Position numbers and translations under genes: made by a program
Part shown: positions 35,001-47,045 of the stretch, one piece after another
Position numbering within the stretch: the stretch's first letter is position 1
Layout: every line of letters begins with the position of its first letter
Assembly: GCF_947179165.1 (NCBI RefSeq)
Contig: NC_077242.1
Location: forward strand, 24,629,097 to 24,693,096
DNA length: 64,000 nt
Origin: Solanum dulcamara
Lineage: Eukaryota > Streptophyta > Magnoliopsida > Solanales > Solanaceae
Direction: 5' to 3'
Notes under the pieces: model-generated
The model's database searches: none
Seen by the model: only the letters and a program-made list of their open reading frames with translations
Told to the model about the DNA's origin: nothing

Positions 35001-35898
35001 CTTGTCCCCTACATAAAAAATGGGCCTATTACAATTAGCCATGTGGCAGTGGGGGCCACTTTTCATCCCACTATTAGCTTAATTCATCTTAATTAATTCC
35101 AAATTCCCACTTAATAATCCAACCATGGTTAATTAATTCCTAATATCTACTAATATTTCTATACTGATAGAAATTTACAAACAAGTCAAGCCATTTTAAA
35201 ATTCGAAATTAAAAGTCCTTGAATTTGTGTCCATTAGCTCACGAATAGTCTAATGCGTAAAATATGAAATATAATCATTACCATACTATTTATGACCTAT
35301 TTTGAGCCTATGTATAGTGATAAAGGGCGATGGAGTGGCCCTACCACTTGTCCGCCACGTGTCAGGCTCTCTACTTGCGGCCACCACCTTTATTTAGTAA
35401 AATAGTCATATCTCTTGATTTCGTTATCGAATAAATTCCCACCATCTATTATTGGAAATATAATCCAATTATCTATAACTTTCATTTTAGGAGTTTTTCA
35501 AATTCCCAAAATATGATGGGGTTATGATCTACCCAAGTCAGATCGCCTGAAAATGTAACTTAAAAAAACATCTTTTTGGAGGCTTACACTTGGATTTGGC
35601 TCAATGGTCCTTCTTGAGTTGTGTTTAAATTCATATATATTATCCATATAACCTATCATATGTCCTTTTTATAAAAATTCCATAATGTGGGCCCCACCTC
35701 AGCTTACGGTTATGAGGGCCATATATCTTTTAACATATCATTCCAATCATATTGTTCAACCTCCAAATATTATATTTATACTATCCTCATGCTACGACAT
35801 TAAAATTTCATTCTTTATACTTTTAATATTTGCTCCTCCTCGAGCTCACATTAAAATATCTGTCACCTTAGTAACATGAAATTTTCTGGTGTGTAACA
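32049..35898 (-). repeat. D 3' LTR
   Basis: 3850 bp, TGTCACGACC to GTGTAACA. The left 1.07 kb matches 39414-40488. It has three copies of a (GC)AAG(C)-CAAGGCTG(C/T)CA repeat (32250-32400) and ACTCGGTGAA-type repeats near 32840-33000. The right part shares only patches with C. Confidence 0.82.
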
Positions 35899-35934
35899 TC
35901 CTTCCCCCCTTTGGAACATTCGTCCTCGAATGTT
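35899..35934 (-). promoter_or_regulatory. Polypurine tract and hairpin of D
   Basis: Minus strand AAAGGGGGGAAGGA abuts the LTR; beside it AACATTCG/CGAATGTT is a perfect 8-bp stem with a 4-nt loop (35915-35934). Nearly the same in C. Confidence 0.85.
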
Positions 35935-38900
35935 AAACTAATCCTACACTCCCAATTCCTCTTTAAACATTCTTTTACTAAATTATTCCTTTCACATGGC
36001 TCCTTCATTGGTGGATCCCTCATTGATTTATTAGACTTTATAATTCTTGAGGTATTTAATACCTCCTGTAACTTGTAGATCCTTCCCAGACTCTACGAAC
36101 AAAATAAAATTTTTTGAGGTGAAGTTTTACTTCAATAAATTTATATTGCCATGCTGTTCTAGTCTATATTCTGGAATCTTCAGTCTCAGGTATCACTTCT
36201 CGGCTTTCTTTTTAACAGTGATTTTGCTTTTAGTTCTTAATCTTGATCTTTAGAATTGGTTACCAAGTAGCGTTAGAGTTCCCTTATTTTATAGCTCTAC
36301 ATAGACACTCTGTGCTCTGTTTATTATCAATTGGTATAACTCCGAAGGAGTTCTTGATTTGACATATAAATTCACTATCTTCAAATAACTGGCTTGTCCT
36401 GCTCATCTTGTTTAAGCTATTTCACAATTTCTCTTAACCCAACTTGTAACACTCTAGGCATATTCTATTGCGCCTTTACTTAGATTTTGTTTCTAGTTCT
36501 CTTACCACACATCATATTGCAATCTTTACATGAATATGTGTAGGTGCTTAAATCATCCTAGAAAATATCTTAACGTCGCCACGTTAGTCTTTATGCAGAC
36601 CCTATATTTTTTCTTACCTCTTTTAGTTGACATCAGGGCTCAATTATGACTTTTGCCCTCATTACTAATTATATCTCCATATTTTTACCTCAAACCATCT
36701 TACACTTCTCTTTGATGTATCCAAAATATTACAATCACATTGTTGTTACTGAATTTTTATTCTTTTTATTCTTTCTCCTTTTCTACTTGTATGCCACAAT
36801 ATCATTAGCCATTAACTTTGTCGCCAACATCTTAACCTCTATTCCAGTATAGCCTTTCTATCCTTTACAATATCTTTAAGTTACTCATTACTATTATTTT
36901 GTCGTATTCATCCCTTTTATGAGCATCCACCTTCTGATGTCATACTGTCCAAGATCTTTATCAATATTTCTTGGCACTATCTCAAATTTCATCTTGGCTT
37001 CTACCTGTTTATTGCTGGCTTTTAAATCTTGCTAACTTGTTCCAGCATGGGATCTCACTTGAAGTTTAAGTGTTCACATTAATGTGTTGCAGTGTTAGTT
37101 GATTTCAGCTTACACTTGTATTTCTCTCATCCGCTTCCCCCCTTTAGGGTGTACCCATATCATTATCTATTTATATTCTACTCTATGCCCCCATTTCCAA
37201 TTTTTAAGTTCATATGATTCTTTTCCAATACATTTGGTATACTACACCGTAGATATCACCGATTCCTCATATGATGATTGGTACCCGAATGATATAATTA
37301 ATGTAGCAATTTATCCAAAGCCACATTCCATTCATTCCAATCAGTAATTAGCTAGTGCTTATAATCATTTAAAATTCTCCATTTGGTAGAACTTATATTC
37401 TTGTGATAAGTGTTCCAATCTTTCTTATAACATTATCTTTATCCCAATAGATATCACCGATTCCTCTAATAAACTCACAATACACCCGTTATTTTGCAAA
37501 TCTACAATCTTTGTCCTTTAAGGATCTCACTTTTTTTTCTGAGGTGAAGTCACATATACACAATACTTCTTTATGCCTCATGATATTTCACCCTTGCCGT
37601 GTACCCAATGCTAACTTCTATTCTTACTCAAAATCATATCAAATTCATTTTAATAATGATCTTGTCTTATCACCTTTCCATCGTACTACACCTTCAGTTC
37701 GTAGCTATCTATTTCTCTTTTTGTCCTATACTCATACTTAATTAATTGCGTCTATCTTGAGTGCTTCCTTTAGTATTCCTTTCATTTCTCCAGTCTATGT
37801 CCATCTTTTATTTTGTGCACAAGAAATTTCATGTTACTCCTATATCCTTCGGAAAATACTATTTTTACATAACCCCTTTCTCATTTTCAAAACATATCAT
37901 GTTCACCTCTATTTGTTCTTATCATACCAATCATTTCTGGCATTCATTCTATCTTGTTGCTTACCTTCACTTTTGTTACCACCCGACTTTTTATTCTGAA
38001 CTTTCCCTATAGATTTTTGTAAGTCTTTCTTATTCGTTCTCTATTTGCTTTTCTGTTTCCCACAAATCACATCATATCCTTTAGTTATTTCCTTACTAGG
38101 CTTTACGTATTTTCATAACGATCCTCATTATATTCACATTATATCCTGTTCTTATTCAATCCCATAGTGTAATACTTTTTAACCTTATTCGTGATTCTTA
38201 CTATAGGTTAATTATACTCGGTGGAGTAAGCGCATTTAACCTTTTTCTAAATCATCCCTTAGTATCACAAGCCTTTCTGAATCATTCTAGAATTTCATCA
38301 ACAACATATGAAATACATGATCCTGAATAGCCTACAAGTTTATGTTTTCCACTCACAAGTTCCATCTCCAATGAGTTGGTTAAGAACTAATAAAATATTA
38401 TCATAAGGCATTTTCCAATCACCACCAAAAGGAAACTAGAATCCAATGATAAACACCGTACCTCTTAGTGCTTGATGCACCTGATTTACCTCCGGGCTTA
38501 TTCTTGAATCTTGAACGAATTATTTAATTCAGAAACTAATTGTTGAGTGACTTGTACTTTTCAATAGAAGTAAAACTTAATTACGGGTTTTTGCCTTTCA
38601 ACATAAGCTTCTTTTAAGGCAAACATGCGATTGGAAATTATCTTGGTCTGTTCAAATGAATTCTAAATTTTACTACTCATATAGGCTTTTTCCGAAATAA
38701 CATTTCCCAAATAAGAATGGTGTCCCTTACGGATGACATGGGGGTATTTATTAACTCTTTACTCCAACAAAATAAATTTACCTTGTTGGTATCAACCTTC
38801 AAAATATATTATGAACTTATGTCCTATTTTCTCTTTATTTTTTTCTATTTCTAGGAAAATTTGGGTAGAGTTTCCTCTATATTTCTTACTATCTCAAAAC

Positions 38901-39254
38901 CTGCACGCAGGAAATACCAATAATGCCTCATAGGGCCAACATATATATATTCATATCATATCATATCATAGCCACACAAGGAGCCCAATATCAACAACAG
39001 TATAAAAATGATGGACTTACCTCGTATGTTCACTCGAACTGCACCTGTTACACTTTCTTGTCTACTTTTCCTTTCAATTTTCAACTTTACATTTCAATCA
39101 TATTTCAATATTCTTACCTTATCTAGCATACCTCTTTCACACCATTACTTACCTGTATACTGTGTAGCTTCCAATATCATCAGTCGCTTTCTTCTATCGA
39201 TGTCGTCCTTCAGCTGAAATCAAAAGTTAGAAAAAGGAATTTCATGTCCTATGG
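35935..39254 (-). other. Interior of element D, no recognisable coding sequence
   Basis: About 3.3 kb. The plus strand is pyrimidine-rich, i.e. the element strand is purine-rich as in retrotransposon RNA. I translated stretches of the minus strand and found no Gag core, CCHC, DTG/DSG, RT, RNase H or integrase motif; short plus-strand frames are composition artefacts. Confidence 0.65.
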
Positions 39255-39413
39255 TTGGTCTCTATCATATGATCTTCGATATGAAAGAAAGAAACATCCT
39301 AAATATCCTGTAGCCTCTTGTTTATAGATGTGGTGCACAACACACCAATAAATAAGACTCTACTAGATACGGTCTGTAGATACTCCGAGGATGAACTACT
39401 CTGATACTACTTC
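39255..39413 (-). other. Leader and primer-site region of D
   Basis: About 155 bp, similar to the C leader (46880-47045), including CATCCTAAATATC, AAGACTCTA(C/T)TAGA and ACTCCGAGGATGAACTACT. The primer site (39398-39409) reads TAGTATCAGAGT on the minus strand. Similarity stops upstream of where C gag begins. Confidence 0.8.
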
Positions 39414-40488
39414 TGTCACGACCCAACCCTGTGGGCCGTGACTAGTATCCGAATTGGGCACTCGTATACACACTTGTTATCTTTAATCAATTTACAACTA
39501 AACATGATATGGGATTTAAGGAAACATAATGTCATCTCAAAACTGTCCCATATTTATATATGTTATAACCTGTCTCCTGAGGAGTTACAACGTCAAAGAT
39601 AACATAGTACGTAAGCCAACAAGGCTGTCATTATATGTAGGAACGTACCTCTATATATCATATACATATACGCAAGCTGACAAGGCTGCCACTACACATC
39701 ATATTCTAAAATATACATATACATACGCAAGCCGACAAGGCTGCCACTATGAATGGGAACGTTCCGAAACATAAGTCATACTAGCACAGCTCGACCACAT
39801 CTATATACAACCCACACATATGTCTATAGACCTCTAAGAATATCAACCATAACATATGATGGAACAGTGCCCCATCATACCCCTAGATAAATAAATATAT
39901 ACATCAAAATATCTATACTAAAAGTCTAGGCTCCAACATAATGGAGAACTTCCAAAACCATTGAGTGGAAATTCTAAGCTGGCGGATCTCTGAAATAAAT
40001 GTTTATAACTGCGGGCATGAAATGCAGCCTCCCAAAGAAAGGGGGTCAATACGATATATGTACTGAGTATATAAAGAATAACATATCATAAATGAGATCA
40101 TATTTGAAATAGAGATTCAGGAGACAAGTATGATACTGAAGAAATCACTGTACCTGTGCCTTATGAAATAAAATCATGCATACTTATATCATATATCATA
40201 TCCGACCCTTTATGGACTCGGTGAATCTATCATGTACATGTATATCATATTCGACCCATCATGGGGCTCGACGCCATCATCATATTACCATGTCATCTTA
40301 TCATATCATCATATATATATATATATATATCGTACCCAACCCTCTAGTGAGCGTCTCAATGAATAATGCAATGAAACTGTGCATGAATACATACCCGACC
40401 TAGAACACGACAAAAGATATATTAAGGCATATACGAGCAGAGTAATGAGTAACCATATGAATTTAAACCATCATTTGAGACTCAATAG
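39414..40488 (-). repeat. D 5' LTR, truncated
   Basis: Collinear with 32049-33119 (1075 against 1071 bp), then switches at ACTCAATAG|AATTAT to sequence collinear with the C LTR from about 48705. Confidence 0.82.
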
Positions 40489-41993
40489 AATTATCCCCAT
40501 ATTTCATATACAACCCACTTATGGCTAAGACATGCCAAGAGAAAAGAAGGATAGCTTTACATACCTCTTATGGATTAGTCGTAACCACGCTTGCTTCATC
40601 GCCCTCTGAATCTATTTAACACGAAAATAATGCTAATATTAATAACCCTTAACTTTTCAGCTTCCATATCTACGATCAATCATCCATAGAAATCATTTCC
40701 TTATTCGCTTTTCTCGACTAGTCTATTAGTTAGTCAAGAAGTTAACGGAAATCGGACAGCATCTCTCCTATAACTCGCCCTATCCGAACTTCCAATTACA
40801 CCTACGATTGGTACATCCATATCAAAAACAACAACAATCATCTATGTACAATTAAATCATTTCAATATTATATAATACAAGATCCAAACAACTCGCCCAA
40901 AACCAAGGCACCAAAATAGGGTTTTCAATCTTTATTTCACAAAATCTTAACCACACGGAATAGAGTATCACGTGGCTGCAACTAGAAGCATGTATATTCA
41001 TTCATAGCCACGTTTTCATCCCTTTAACATACCCAAACTACCTTCGAATACAATACCATAATAATAACAACACTACTCAACTTTAATCCAACTAGAACGA
41101 CTTCAATTCCGTTTGTTTATAACATCAATCATAATTATGCAATTTTCTTACTTCCAACTTCATTTAACACTCATAATATTTCCATTACAACATCATTAAC
41201 TTCAATTTGAAAGAAAGAACCTTACCTTGCTGAAAATCGACCTCGAGAACTCCTCAACGTGGATGAAAATTTAGTGACTGTTCATTGCACTCTCTTGCTT
41301 CCACAACTATTAATTCACGTTGTTAAACACCTTCACGTGATCGAAGAACACCTTAGATAATTAATTCATCGAGAAAAATTGGAGGGCTTACCTTAACCTT
41401 ACTGTTGCCGTAGCTACTCTCTCTTGTTCTCTAGTTTTCTCTATTTTTTATCTAAGTGTAAGATGAAGAAAAATGAGAGAGTAGTCATCCTTATACATAT
41501 ATATACCCCTCCTTAGAAGGTTACACGTGTCATCCCCTAAGGGTGACATGTGTCCAGCCCTTATTGGGCCACTGCATCCATGCATCCACTCCCTGACTGC
41601 CACGTGGCAAGGTGGGGTCCACCCAAGCAGGTGCGTCACCTACTTGGTCCAAGCAGGTGCATCACCTACTTGTTCCAAGTAGGTGCATCTCCTCTTTTTT
41701 CCTCTTCCATGGGTTCTAATCTTTTCTCACTTTAAGAACCTATGTAGTCCTTGCTACTTAAGCTCGACATGCACTCAAGTAGCTTAATTATGCAAGACAT
41801 CCAAGTCGGTAGCTTATGCAAGTAGGTCAATTACCACGACTCACTACTTGGCCTCCAACTTATTTCCAATCCTTCCAAACCAATTTTCAACCATCGCTAC
41901 TCACATAAAACTTTATAGATAACATGGATCACATGGCAATCTTTTATTAAAAGAGAAAAAATATTCCAATGTACAAAAGTGTGGGGTATAACA
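40489..41993 (-). repeat. C 3' LTR, piece 3
   Basis: Collinear with about 48705-50211 of the 5' LTR. Contains TATA-like GTATATATATG (about 41490-41510), the 26-bp repeat array (41624-41697) and the terminus GTATAACA before the polypurine tract. Confidence 0.87.
41624..41697 (-). repeat. 26-bp dyad repeat, three units, in C 3' LTR
   Basis: Units at 41624, 41650 and 41676, each CAAG(C/T)AGGTG-C-TCACCTACTTG-like, itself nearly palindromic. The 5' LTR counterpart is at 49838-49910. Upstream of the TATA-like box. Confidence 0.85.
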
Positions 41994-42029
41994 TCCTTCC
42001 CCCCTTTAAAACATTCATCCCCGAATGTT
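41994..42029 (-). promoter_or_regulatory. Polypurine tract and hairpin of C
   Basis: AAAGGGGGGAAGGA on the minus strand next to the LTR, with AACATTC/GAATGTT dyad at 42010-42029. Confidence 0.85.
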
Positions 42030-42117
42030 AACTAGTTTCATAAGGTCTTAAAAGGATTTTGGGAAATCTCTATAATAGTTGCCATATATAAGTCTTTTAT
42101 TAATTAATACAATCGAT

Positions 42118-45100
42118 TTAGGAGTTTAGATTACCCGTAGACATAGGGAACAACTATGAATATTTATTCTTCATCTCTTCCTCGGCTTCCCAGGTCATCT
42201 CTTCTCTATTCTTATTTCACCACAATACTTTGACGGAGGCTACATCCTTGGTGTGCAACCTTCTGACTTGGCGATCAAGTATGGCTATAGGGTGTTCCTC
42301 ATATGAGAGTTCCTCTATCACTTGGACATCTTCCATGGGGAATACTCTAGATGGATTACCAATATACTTGCGAAGCATCAACACATGAAAGACTGGGTGT
42401 ACTACTTTCAGATCCGATGGTAAGCTCAATTCATAGGCAACTTTGCCTATTCTATGGATGATTTGATAAGTACCAATGTATCTCGGGCTAAGCTTCCCTT
42501 TCTTGCCAAATCTCATTACCCACTTCATAGATGACACCTTCAAGAACACCCAATTGTCAACCTGAAACTCTAAAGGTCAATATCGATTATCTGCGTGTAT
42601 GATTTCTGCCAACTCTAGGCTGTCAACAACCTCTCCTAAATCAGCTTTACTTTATCCACAGTTTGCTGAACCAAGTTTGGGCCTATTAGTTTTTTTCACT
42701 AATATCAAACCAACAAATAGGTGAACTACACTTTCTCCCATACAAAGCCTCGTATAGCGCCACTTGGATGCTAGAATGATAGATATTAATATAGGAAAAC
42801 TCAATAAGTGGAAAATGATCATCCCAGGTGCCTCTGAAGTCGATTATACAGGACCATAACATATCTTCTAGCATTTGAATAGTACGCTCGGCCTGTCCGT
42901 CAGTTTGAGGATAAAATGTTGTACTAAGATTCACCTGTGTTCCCAATCCCTTCTGGAATGATCTCTAGAAGTTAGCTGTAAATTGAGCTCCCCTGTCTGA
43001 TATAATAGATGTGGGAACCCCGTGAAGTCTTACTATTTCCTTGATATATAACTTCGCATAGTCCTCAGCTGAATACGTAGTCCTAACTGGAAGGAAGTGG
43101 GCTAATTTTGTCAACCTATATACAATAACCCATATGGAATCATACTTCCGTAGAGTGTGAGGTAAGCCTATAATAAAATCCATATTAATTGCTTCCTATT
43201 TCCAAGTCGGGATTTCCATTTTTTGTAATATATCCTTCTTCATGCCATCCCACCAATATAAACATCTGAGGTCATGATACATCTTGGTTGACCCTGGATG
43301 AAAAGAATAATGGGCATAATGTGCCTCTCCTATCACTTGCTGCCGTAGCCCTACAATCTCAGGCACACAAATTCTGCCTCTATATCATAACACTCCGCCA
43401 GGCATGATGTCGAATAAAGTCTTTTCCTTTTGAAGACCTGTGTCCCTATACTGTGCCAGAATAGGGTCTTTGTACTGACATTGCTTTACTTCTTCTATGA
43501 TAGAGGATATAGAAACTCCTCGAATAGAAACCCCACCATCATCTGAATTAGCCAAATGGACTCCAAGGCTAGCTAACTAGCAAGTCTCGCGAACTATCTC
43601 TTTCCATTCTAGTTGTACATTTGCCAAACTACCCATTGATTTACAGCTGAGTGCATCTGCTACAATATTTACTTTACCTGGGTGGTATAGGATGTCCATA
43701 TCATAATTTTTCAGCAACTTTAACCACCTTCTCTGCCGTAAATTCAGCTCTTTCTGCTTAAAGATGTATTAGAGGCTTTTGTGATCCGTATAGATATCAA
43801 CATGTATACCATATAGATAGTGCCTCTATATTTTTAAAGCATGAATTACTGCTGCTAACTCCAGATCATGAGTTGGATAATTCCTTTCGTTCTTCCTGAG
43901 CTTTCGGGAGACATAGGCTATGACTCTACCATGTTGCATCAGTACACAACCTAGGCCAACACCGGAAGCATCACAATAAATAACATATCCATTTGGTCCT
44001 TTAGGAAGAGTTAGAACTGGGGTCATAGTCAACTTATCTTTCAGCAACTAAAAGCTTTATTCATAAGCATAGGTCCACTGGAACTTAGCCGCCTTCTGAG
44101 TAACCTTGTTAAAGGTGCAGAAATCGAAGAAAAGTTCTCCATGAACCTTCTATAATATCCTGATAGCCCTAGAAAACTACGTACCTCCGTAGGTGTTGTA
44201 GGTCTTGGCCAATCCCTTACGATCTCAATCTTCTGTGTATCTACTAGAATGCCATCCATTCTAATAACATGCTCCAAGAATGCTACTGAAGTCAACCAGA
44301 ATTCACATTTAGCAAACTTAGCATACAACTTCTGGTATTGGAGCACTCCAAGTACCATCCGCAAATGATCCATGTGTTCCTTTTCCGATTGTGAGTAGAA
44401 CAAAATATCATTAATAAATACAATCACGAACAAGTCTAAAAAGGGTTTGAACTCATATGCCCAAAAGACATTAATTTAAACTCATAATGCCTATATCAGG
44501 TTCTAAACGCAGTCTTTGGGATATCTGCTTCTCTTACCCGTACCTGATGATAGCTTGACCGCAGGTCTATCTTCGAAAAACACTTAGCACCCTGCAACTG
44601 GTCAACAAGTCATCAATCCTGGGGAGGAGATATCTGTTCTTTATTATTACCTTATTCAGCTGCCTATAATCAATACACATTTGAAGCAACTCATCTTTAT
44701 TTCTCACAAATAATATCGGTGCTCGCCAAGGTGATGTACTGGGCCTAATGAAGCCCTTTTCTAACAGGTCTTTTAGTTGTTCCTTTAATTCCTTCAATTC
44801 TGCAGGTGTCATTTTATAAGGAGGGATAAATATGGGCTGAGTATCTGGTAACATATCTACAGTGAACTCTATCTCCTATTCAGGAGGAAGACCTGGGAGT
44901 TCATCTGGGAATACATTTGGATATTCATTGACTACTGGCACTGAGTGAAAAGTCGGTACCTCTGTTTCCAGGTTATGCACACAAACTAGATGATAAATAT
45001 ACCCTTTTCTAATCATCTTCCTTGCCTTGAGGTATGAGATAAATTTGCCCCTCGGCAATGCCGTATTCCCCAACTATTCAATAATTGGCTCATTTAGGAG

Positions 45101-46842
45101 CTGGAACCGAACTACTTTGTTTCTACAATCAAAGTTAGCATAACAAGAAGCTAGCCAGTCTATACCCATAATAATGTCGAACTCCGTCATATCTAATTCT
45201 AGCAAATCAGCCAAGGTATGACAACCACATATACTCATCAAGTAATTTCTGTGTACTTACTTTACTATAATAGAGTCTCCTACCAGTGTAGCTACCTTAA
45301 ATGGGTCTATTAATTCAGGTTTTATTCCGACCTTACTAGCAACAAAGGGAGATATATATGATAAATGGAGCCTGGATCTATCAATGCATATACATCCTGG
45401 GAGAAGATTGATAATATACCTGTAACCACATTTGGTGATGCCTCCCGATCTTGTCTGCTAGCTAAGGCATAGATGCGATTCGAAGGACCGCTAGCACTGG
45501 AAGTTCTACTACAGCCTCTACCACGGCCTGCTGATGCATAATTACCCTTCCCCATTGGGCGCATAGCTACCAAAGAAGAAAAACCATCAACAGAACCAAT
45601 AGGCTGGACTGCACCTCTTAGACTTCCCCCGAATGGACACTCCTTCATAACATAGCCTTGATGGCCGCACATAAAACAAGCACCTATAGCAGCACGACAT
45701 TCCCCAAACTGAGGCCTACCATAATGAGAACACCGAGGCAAAGGTGGCCTCGACTGATGCAGACCCTTGTTTATCTATGAGCCTGAAACCTTGGAGCTCT
45801 GACCGGCTCCCGAATACCCTGTGCTATCGAACCTTCTGCATGTGAATTGTGAGGGTACACTCTAGGCTGGATGGGAAGGATATTTACTATACTACTGAGG
45901 TTACCCGCCTCGAAACTCCCCTAAATAACCAACTAACCTAGCTCTCTTATGCTGGCCTCTGTCATAATCCCTATCGAGCTATCTCCCTATGTGCTGATCC
46001 TCAACTCCTTGTGCATACACCTGTACCTAAGCAATATCCATGCCTGGCTGAGAAGCCATGGCCATACAATTATCAATCAAGTGACGATCCAGCCCCATTA
46101 TATAATGATGTACCCTATCATCCATATCAGCCATAATAGTGGGCGCATGTCTCACCAACGAGTCAAACTCAAGGCTATAATCTCTAATTCTCTTTCCATT
46201 CTGCCTCAACTATAAGAATCTATCAACTCTAGCTCATTTCATTTTTGAAGGAAGAAAGTGGCTAAGGAAGGCTTCCACAAACTCATCCCATACTTCTAAA
46301 GGAGCTCCCTCACCTCTTGATAATTCCCAGGACTCATACCAATTAATGGCTATGTCACACAGCCGATATGAAGCCAACTCAACAGACTCAGTCTCAGAGG
46401 CCCTAATTATTCTCAACGTATGCTACATCTATCGAATTAACTTCTGTGGGTCATCTGTGGGCCTCGACCCATAAAACTCTAGAGGGTTGCAGGTCAGGAA
46501 ATCATGAACCCTCAAACTATCATGTTTATTTGTATCATCCCCTCCTAGCCCATGCCTTCGAGCCTGTCCTGCCATTAATCTAGTCAGCAACTAAACTGCA
46601 TCTATTATAGACCTATCTTTTGGCCCTGGCTATGGGGTTTGAGGCTTCGGTACTGAAGTCTCAAGATTTGCAGACGCTGCTTCTTTAAGCTCCTCTAGAG
46701 GTGGCAGCGTAGTAGAGCTTGCCGACTGGAGCACAATCCTCAGCATAGCCTAGGCATGAGTCCTAGTAACTCTCGAGGTCTGACTAGTTTCTCCCACTAC
46801 TGACTGGTCCTTTTGGGCAGTTGTTGCTTTTCTTGGAGGCAT
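42118..46842 (-). pseudogene. Gag-pol polyprotein of gypsy C, frameshifted
   Basis: Start MPPRKATTAQKDQS at 46842. Gag core: VELASYRLCDIAINWYESWE and AFLSHFLPSKMK (46416-46234), then RIRDYSLEFDSLVRHAP. Knuckle CFMCGHQGYVMKECP (about 45660; His changed to Tyr). Protease ALIDPGSIYH (DPG intact). [41 protein letters not shown] (first Asp is Asn, as in B). RNase [11 protein letters not shown]. Integrase: SFHPGSTKMYHDL, then the CxxC half of the zinc domain is deleted (KKDILQ joins KMEIPTW); [13 protein letters not shown] and DGQAE keep catalytic residues. Tail KGKLSPRYIG, HVLMLRKYIGNPS, RLHTKDVASVKVLW, ending at 42118. At least four frame changes and many stops; older than B. Confidence 0.9.
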
Positions 46843-47045
46843 CATTGTAAATATAATGGTAGGTTAGTGAGATATCATCCTAATAACATAGCTCTATCAC
46901 ACGATATAAGGCAAGAAAGAAGGACAACATCCTAAATATCTTGTAGCCTCCTATTTATAAATATGGTGTACAACATGCCGATAAACAAGACTCTATTAGA
47001 CATGGTCTGTAGACACTCCGAGGATGAACTACTTTGATACCAATT
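46843..47045 (-). other. Leader and primer site of C
   Basis: Non-coding. At 47031-47042 the minus strand reads TGGTATCAAAGT, a Met-tRNA primer site with one change in its first ten bases. Shared with the leader of D. Confidence 0.82.

Larger units (their letters stand above)
32049..40488 (-). mobile_element. Non-coding LTR element D (LARD-like), 5' LTR truncated
   Basis: 3' LTR (32049-35898), polypurine tract, about 3.5 kb interior without gag or pol, leader with primer-site region, and 1075 bp of 5' LTR. LTR, leader and 3' cis-signals are homologous to those of C. GAATT stands at 32044-32048 and 40488-40492, a probable TSD although the right junction also shows homology between the two LTRs. 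Large non-coding interior with long LTRs is the LARD pattern; extreme decay of a coding element is the alternative. Confidence 0.7.

Noticed and set aside
35935..39217. Many plus-strand frames in the interior of D
   Set aside because: They lie on the antisense, pyrimidine-rich strand, are rich in Ser, Phe, Leu and Tyr, overlap each other and have no motif.
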